Part shown: piece after piece, positions 59,949 to 64,000 of the stretch
Numbering within the stretch: the first letter of the stretch is position 1
Layout of the letters: each line of letters begins with the position of its first letter
NCBI GenBank assembly: GCA_020629275.1
Contig: JAHDDQ010000004.1
Span: 1-64,000 of the forward strand
From: Tenacibaculum sp.
GTDB taxonomy: Bacteria > Bacteroidota > Bacteroidia > Flavobacteriales > Flavobacteriaceae
Direction: 5' to 3'
Length of the DNA: 64,000 nucleotides
Notes under the pieces: generated by a model
What the model saw: the letters and a program-made list of their open reading frames with translations, nothing else
Told to the model about the DNA's origin: nothing
Databases searched by the model: none
Translations under genes and position numbers: made by a program

Positions 59949-60890
59949 TTAGAAACCAGCATTGCCGTCTAGATCAGTTAAGTCTGGTGCGGCAATTTTT
60001 TCTAAAGCAGTAGTTAGCTCTGCAACACTACTCACCATTTTTTCAATATTACCGTCTTCATCAATAATCAGATGAGTTGGGTATTGTTTTACTTGAATCT
60101 TATCTTTCATAAAGCCTTTCTGATTGGCAACTACGGGGTATCTAAATTGTTTTTTCGTTAAGAACTTTCTTAGCTTATCAGCTTCATCAAAAGCTAAACT
60201 TAAAAATACGACATCTTCGTAAGCTTCATATTTATCATAAAGTTGGTTAAGCTGTGGAAACTCTTCAACACATACTTTACAAGTAATAAACCAACATTTT
60301 ACAATAAGAATTTTACCTTTAGTATTCTCGCTAGAAAAACGATTACCATTTAAATCAACAACATTAAAATCAGGGTATTTAGTTCCTTCTTTATTGTAAT
60401 ACGCATAAGCTACTTTGGCTACGCTTTTAACAGCCTTACCAATTTTTTCCTTACCTTCTTCTATTGGATATAATTGGTAAGCTTCATTACCCGATAATAA
60501 CATAACGGGTATGTAATTGCCACTAACCAATTGTTTTAAGAAATTCCCTTTTTCAATGTCTTCACCTTGAGCATTTACAGGCAGGAAATCGGAGGATAAA
60601 TTTATATTGTCTTTAAAATAGGTGTCCCAGTTTTTTTTACTACTTGTAATACTTTCTATATCTGGTAAGCCTTCTGTACTTATACTTTTACTTTCTGTTA
60701 CATCGTTTTCCGTTAGATCTTCACTTTCGGTAGGTACAGGTTCTTCTGTTTCTTCTATAACAGCTATTTCGTTAGTATTATTAGCTGGTTCAATTACTTG
60801 ATCAGGCTTTGAGCTTAAGTTTATAAGGATGTACCAAGTAATAACAAATGAAGTTACAGCAGTACAAATAGTAATTAAAAGGTTTTTCAT
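59949..60890 (-). CDS. Membrane-anchored TlpA-like thioredoxin-fold protein
   Basis: The protein has an N-terminal TM helix (LLITICTAVTSFVITWYILI) and an acidic, Glu/Thr-rich linker. A further unknown domain follows to about residue 180. The C-terminal TlpA/ResA-like domain has KILIVKCWFITCKVCVEEFPQLNQLYDKY, where the redox pair is CKVC. I prefer the ATG at 60890 (MKNLLITICT). The active-site residues suggest a periplasmic thiol oxidoreductase. It is convergent with the pyrophosphohydrolase with almost no gap. Confidence 0.85.
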   Translation of the reverse strand: MKNLLITICTAVTSFVITWYILINLSSKPDQVIEPANNTNEIAVIEETEEPVPTESEDLTENDVTESKSISTEGLPDIESITSSKKNWDTYFKDNINLSSDFLPVNAQGEDIEKGNFLKQLVSGNYIPVMLLSGNEAYQLYPIEEGKEKIGKAVKSVAKVAYAYYNKEGTKYPDFNVVDLNGNRFSSENTKGKILIVKCWFITCKVCVEEFPQLNQLYDKYEAYEDVVFLSLAFDEADKLRKFLTKKQFRYPVVANQKGFMKDKIQVKQYPTHLIIDEDGNIEKMVSSVAELTTALEKIAAPDLTDLDGNAGF

Positions 60891-60955
60891 AATTATAATC
60901 CCCAATGTGTATATTCACAAATATATGAAAAAGAGAATTATATGTTAAAACTTTA

Positions 60956-62017
60956 TTAAATTTTCATTCTCCAACCATAAGGATCTTCAGAAATATTGTA
61001 TTGAATATTCATTAATTTTTCCTTAAATAAATCAGCATAAGAATCATTCAATGTAGGTAATTCAAAGCTTTCATCATCATGACTGAAGCCTTTTATAGGA
61101 TTGATTACTGTAGCAGTACCAGAACCAAAGATTTCTTTTAATTCACCTTTTCTTGCAGCATCTTTAATTTCAGCAACAGAAATGCGCCTAACTTCAACAT
61201 CGATATTATTATCTTCAGCTAACTGGATAACCGATTTTCGTGTGATACCGTCAAGAATTCTATCGTTATTTGGAGCTGTAAGTAACTTATTGCCTATTCT
61301 AAAGAAGATGTTCATAGTACCAGCTTCTTCCAAGTACTCATGAGTATTAGCATCGGTCCATATTATTTGTTGAAACCCTTTTTCATGAGCCAATTTAGTA
61401 GGATAGAATTGTGCTGCATAATTACCTGCAGCTTTCGCAAAACCAACTCCACCATTAGCAGATCTACTATATTCCTGAGCAAATATAACACGAACTTCCC
61501 CAGCATAATAAGCTTGGGCAGGAGATAATACAATCATGAATTTATATTCATCTGCAGGAGAAGCAGAAATAGCAGGTTGTGTAGCTATAACAAAAGGTCT
61601 TATGTATAAAGAATTACCAATACCTTTTTTTACCCAATCTTTTTCTAGATTTAGTAAGGTTTTTAAGCCATTTAAAAAGTAAGATTCTGGAAACTCAGGA
61701 ATGGCCAAACGTTTAGACGATTTATTAATACGATTAAAGTTTTCTAAAGGCCTAAATAAAAAGACATCATCATTATTATCCTTATAAGCTTTCATTCCTT
61801 CAAAAACTGCCTGTCCATAATGAAAAACACGAGCCGAAGGAGCTAAAGAAATATTTCCATAAGGTTTAATTACTGGAGGTTGCCATTCGCCTTCTTTGTA
61901 ATCACATTCAAACATATAATCAGAAAAAACAGTCCCGAAAGCAAGATTGTTAAAATCTACTGTATTAATTTTTGATTGTTGAATTGGAATAATACTAATT
62001 TCAGAAGAAGAATCCAT
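60956..62017 (-). CDS. ilvE: Branched-chain amino acid aminotransferase
   Basis: This is a fold-type IV PLP enzyme catalysing the last step of Val, Leu and Ile synthesis. The 353-residue length fits the eukaryote-like long form. Motifs are SARVFHYGQAVFEGMKAYK, RPFVIATQPAISASPADEY, FAKAAGNYAAQFYP (PLP lysine in AKAAGNYA) and EEAGTMNIFF. IFGSGTATVINPI closes the active site. A minus-strand TAnnTTTG box (plus-strand CAAAAATA, near 62039) precedes it. Confidence 0.95.
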   Translation of the reverse strand: MDSSSEISIIPIQQSKINTVDFNNLAFGTVFSDYMFECDYKEGEWQPPVIKPYGNISLAPSARVFHYGQAVFEGMKAYKDNNDDVFLFRPLENFNRINKSSKRLAIPEFPESYFLNGLKTLLNLEKDWVKKGIGNSLYIRPFVIATQPAISASPADEYKFMIVLSPAQAYYAGEVRVIFAQEYSRSANGGVGFAKAAGNYAAQFYPTKLAHEKGFQQIIWTDANTHEYLEEAGTMNIFFRIGNKLLTAPNNDRILDGITRKSVIQLAEDNNIDVEVRRISVAEIKDAARKGELKEIFGSGTATVINPIKGFSHDDESFELPTLNDSYADLFKEKLMNIQYNISEDPYGWRMKI

Positions 62018-62103
62018 AGATAAGAGGTATAAGTTTTTGCAAAAATACGAAATACTTACGAGTTTAAAATTTGATAAACTGAGATTAAAAATTGTTAAAA
62101 TTG

Positions 62104-62111
62104 TATCTTTG
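62104..62111 (+). promoter_or_regulatory. -7 box of the DUF4920-mnmD operon
   Basis: TATCTTTG matches TAnnTTTG, 28 bp before the chosen lipoprotein start. It shows that an earlier TTG start is not used. Confidence 0.65.
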
Positions 62112-62139
62112 TGTAGTGTTAATTTATAATCAGCTTATA

Positions 62140-62631
62140 ATGAAAAACTTAATGATAGTAATTTTGTGTTTTACCTGTGTCGTAACCTCATGTAAAACAG
62201 AGAAAAAAAGTGAAAAAATACCAGAAAAAATTGAATTTGCCTCATTTGGTGACCAAATAAAGAGTGATAATGTATTATCTAAAAGTAAAGCTTACGAAAC
62301 GTATAAAAAATTAAATGTAGGAGATACAATTGATATGAAATTTGCTTCAAAAATTAATGAAGTTTGTAGTAAAAAGGGGTGTTGGATGAAGCTACCTTTA
62401 GATGGAGACCAAGAAACAATGGTGCGTTTTAAAGATTACGGATTTTTTATGCCTTTAGATAGTCAAGGAAAAGAAGTAATAGTAGAAGGAAAAGCTTTTG
62501 TAAAAGTTACATCTGTAGATGAACTTCGTCATTATGCTGAGGATGCAGGAAAATCTAAAGAAGAAATAGAAAAAATCATTGCACCTAAGAAAGAAATGGC
62601 ATTCTTAGCTCATGGTGTATTAATGAAATAA
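62140..62631 (+). CDS. DUF4920 lipoprotein
   Basis: The 163-residue lipoprotein has the signal MKNLMIVILCFTCVVTSC (Cys18). A DUF4920 beta domain follows with FASFGDQIKSDNVLS, SKINEVCSKKGCWMKLPL and FKDYGFFMPLDSQGKEVIVEG, ending FLAHGVLMK. The pair CSKKGCW may bind metal. I chose the ATG at 62140; an upstream TTG would lie in the promoter box TATCTTTG (62104-62111). It is in an operon with mnmD. Confidence 0.88.
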   Translation: MKNLMIVILCFTCVVTSCKTEKKSEKIPEKIEFASFGDQIKSDNVLSKSKAYETYKKLNVGDTIDMKFASKINEVCSKKGCWMKLPLDGDQETMVRFKDYGFFMPLDSQGKEVIVEGKAFVKVTSVDELRHYAEDAGKSKEEIEKIIAPKKEMAFLAHGVLMK

Positions 62632-62632
62632 T

Positions 62633-63286
62633 TTGAAAAGAGAAATTATCATAACTTCAGATGGATCCAGTACTATTCATCTTCCCGATTGGGATGAACA
62701 ATATCATTCCAAGCATGGCGCTATTCAGGAGTCGTATCATGTATTCATCGAAAATGGATTAAAACAGATTCAGAAAGATGAAGTATCGATTTTAGAAATA
62801 GGGTTTGGTACTGGTCTAAATTGTTTTATAACTGCTACAGAATCTCCTAAAATTATAAATTATATAGGAGTAGAAGCTTATCCAGTAGCTTTTGAAGAAA
62901 TTCAACAATTAAATTATGCGTCAGAATTAAAGGCTAACAAATATCAAGAGCTCTTCAAAAAAATACACGCATGTAGTTGGGAAGAAAAGCATAAGATAAA
63001 CAAATTATTTTCTTTGGAAAAAAGAAAGCAATTTTTTAGAGATATCGACGATGTGAATACTTTTGATTTGGTTTATTTTGATGCTTTCGGAGCTAGAGTT
63101 CAGCCAGAATTATGGACAGAAGAAGTGTTTGCAATTATGTATAAAGCCATGAGGAATAAAGGTGTTTTGGTAACTTATTCGGCTAAAGGTAGTGTTCGAA
63201 GAGCAATGCAAGCTGTGGGCTTTTCTGTAGAAAGATTACCTGGGCCACCAGGAAAAAGAGAAATGTTAAGAGCTGTAAAAAATTAA
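62633..63286 (+). CDS. mnmD: tRNA (5-methylaminomethyl-2-thiouridine)(34)-methyltransferase MnmD
   Basis: MnmD methylates the wobble uridine of some tRNAs using SAM. The 217-residue protein has the family start LKREIIITSDGSSTIHLPDWDEQYHSKHGA and the SAM site ILEIGFGTGLNCFITA. DLVYFDAFGARVQPELWTEEVF and VTYSAKGSVRRAMQAVGFSVERLPGPPGKREM complete it. The start codon is TTG at 62633, 1 bp after the preceding stop. No ATG fits the conserved N terminus. It is a stand-alone MnmD without the MnmC FAD domain. Confidence 0.92.
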   Translation: MKREIIITSDGSSTIHLPDWDEQYHSKHGAIQESYHVFIENGLKQIQKDEVSILEIGFGTGLNCFITATESPKIINYIGVEAYPVAFEEIQQLNYASELKANKYQELFKKIHACSWEEKHKINKLFSLEKRKQFFRDIDDVNTFDLVYFDAFGARVQPELWTEEVFAIMYKAMRNKGVLVTYSAKGSVRRAMQAVGFSVERLPGPPGKREMLRAVKN

Positions 63287-63304
63287 TAAAAGTAATAGCT
63301 ATAA

Positions 63305-63436
63305 ATGAAGTTCAAAAGAAAATTTGGTGATCAGAAGAAAACTAATCCACAAAGAGGGTTGTTTTTAATAGTACTATTAGTAGTAATATTGTATCTGTTT
63401 TTTAATGCTGAAAATATTTTAGGTAAATTATTGTAA
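63305..63436 (+). CDS. Small single-TM protein
   Basis: A 43-residue frame starts MKFKRKFGDQKKTNPQRG, then a TM helix LFLIVLLVVILYLFF and a short end. It lies between mnmD and the next methyltransferase with tight spacing (next ATG directly after its stop), which supports expression. The function is unknown. Confidence 0.7.
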   Translation: MKFKRKFGDQKKTNPQRGLFLIVLLVVILYLFFNAENILGKLL

Positions 63437-64000
63437 ATGAAACCATTTCAGTTTAAAGAGTTTGAAGTACACCAAGATAAAACGGCAATGAAAATAGGTA
63501 CGGATGCTGTTGTTTTAGGAGCATGGAGTTCTGTAGAGCATTTTCCAGATACTATTTTAGATATCGGTTCTGGTACAGGTGTACTAGGTTTAATGTTAGC
63601 TCAAAGATGCGATGCACTAACTATTGATGCTATTGAAATTGAGGATAATGCCTATGAACAAACTGTTGAAAATTTTGAACGCTCAGATTGGGCAGATCGT
63701 TTGTTTTGCTACCATACTTCTTTCTTAGATTTTACTGAAGAAATGACTGCGGAAGATGAAAAATACGATTTGATAATTTCTAATCCTCCTTTTTATACAG
63801 ATACATTTCAGACTGAGAATGAAGCTCGTAATAAAGCAAGATTTACTTCATCACTAACTTTCGAAGAATTGCTAAAGGGAGTTTCTGAATTAGTAACTGA
63901 TCAGGGTGTATTTTGTACAATAATTCCTTTTAAAGAAGAAGAAGATTTTATAAAATTAGCTAAGAATTACAATTTGCAACTGAATAAAATATGTAGGGTT
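63437..64000 (+). CDS. tRNA1(Val) adenine(37)-N6-methyltransferase-like protein, partial
   Basis: The first 188 codons are present and the gene runs off the window. It starts MKPFQFKEFEVHQDKTAMKIGTDAVVLGAW, with SAM motif I ILDIGSGTGVLGLMLAQRC and the N6-adenine methylase motif IV ISNPPFYTD. This matches the TrmN6/YfiC group, which modifies A37 of tRNA-Val. Its ATG directly follows the small TM gene's stop. Confidence 0.88.
   Translation, partial: MKPFQFKEFEVHQDKTAMKIGTDAVVLGAWSSVEHFPDTILDIGSGTGVLGLMLAQRCDALTIDAIEIEDNAYEQTVENFERSDWADRLFCYHTSFLDFTEEMTAEDEKYDLIISNPPFYTDTFQTENEARNKARFTSSLTFEELLKGVSELVTDQGVFCTIIPFKEEEDFIKLAKNYNLQLNKICRV

Noticed and set aside
62099-62120. A GTGTAG half-site next to TATCTTTG as a fifth LuxR operator
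   Set aside because: Only the right half matches, it overlaps the -7 box itself and has no CTAC partner.

Overview
The window looks like the chromosome of a low-GC member of the Flavobacteriaceae (Bacteroidota); the genus cannot be settled from sequence alone, though a Tenacibaculum/Polaribacter-like marine relative would fit. The evidence is type IX secretion sorting domains, GLPGLI and DUF6146 proteins, a TamL-type lipoprotein, lipoproteins with the Bacteroidota lipobox, the -7 promoter box TAnnTTTG in front of many genes, and short T-flanked terminators. Most of the window is housekeeping DNA in short operons. I see no insertion sequence, prophage or CRISPR array.

Layout. 1-8.9 kb: pnp (5' part, with an apparent frameshift), rpsO, accD, an orphan lipoprotein, fbaA, tamL and a TrmH-family methyltransferase. 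9.1-9.6 kb: two tandemly duplicated double-glycine peptide genes. 9.9-16.4 kb: a deoxynucleoside kinase and a two-component system divergent from a GLPGLI protein and an outer-membrane barrel, with a triple GTTAAC repeat between them. 16.5-29.3 kb: four large tandem reprolysin-like, T9SS-exported metalloproteases that show duplication and gene conversion. 29.4-32.3 kb: lipB, a YceI lipoprotein, dtd and rsgA. 32.4-36.6 kb: an aromatic amino acid operon (prephenate dehydratase, aminotransferase, prephenate dehydrogenase, DAHP synthase/chorismate mutase) behind a complete transcription attenuator whose leader peptide contains FYFYFYYF. 36.7-49.9 kb: a CIA30/FAD-oxidoreductase operon behind a 16-bp-arm inverted repeat, queD/folE, tRNA-Asp, a DUF58 protein, trxA, metK with a SAM-II-type riboswitch, sppA, a DsbD-like protein, tag and a Kir-type potassium channel. 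57.8-64 kb: small metabolic genes, ilvE, mnmD and the start of a trmN6-type methyltransferase.

The accessory system lies at 49.9-57.8 kb. It holds an E1/ThiF-like enzyme, a PAS-like/LuxR regulator and an acyl-homoserine-lactone-synthase-like GNAT protein. These are followed by six small peptide genes with double-glycine leaders (four share nearly the same leader but differ after GG; one ends in a CKCKCKC core). Next come a JmjC/cupin-type oxygenase, an unknown 167-residue protein, a C39 peptidase-ABC exporter and a small lipoprotein. Three promoters of this locus carry the same 16-bp dyad CTAC-N6-GTGTAR exactly 22 nt before a TAnnTTTG box. A fourth, weaker copy sits in front of the luxR gene at a different spacing. 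I read this as a self-contained, LuxR-controlled peptide natural-product (RiPP) system; its chemistry and the signal are unknown.
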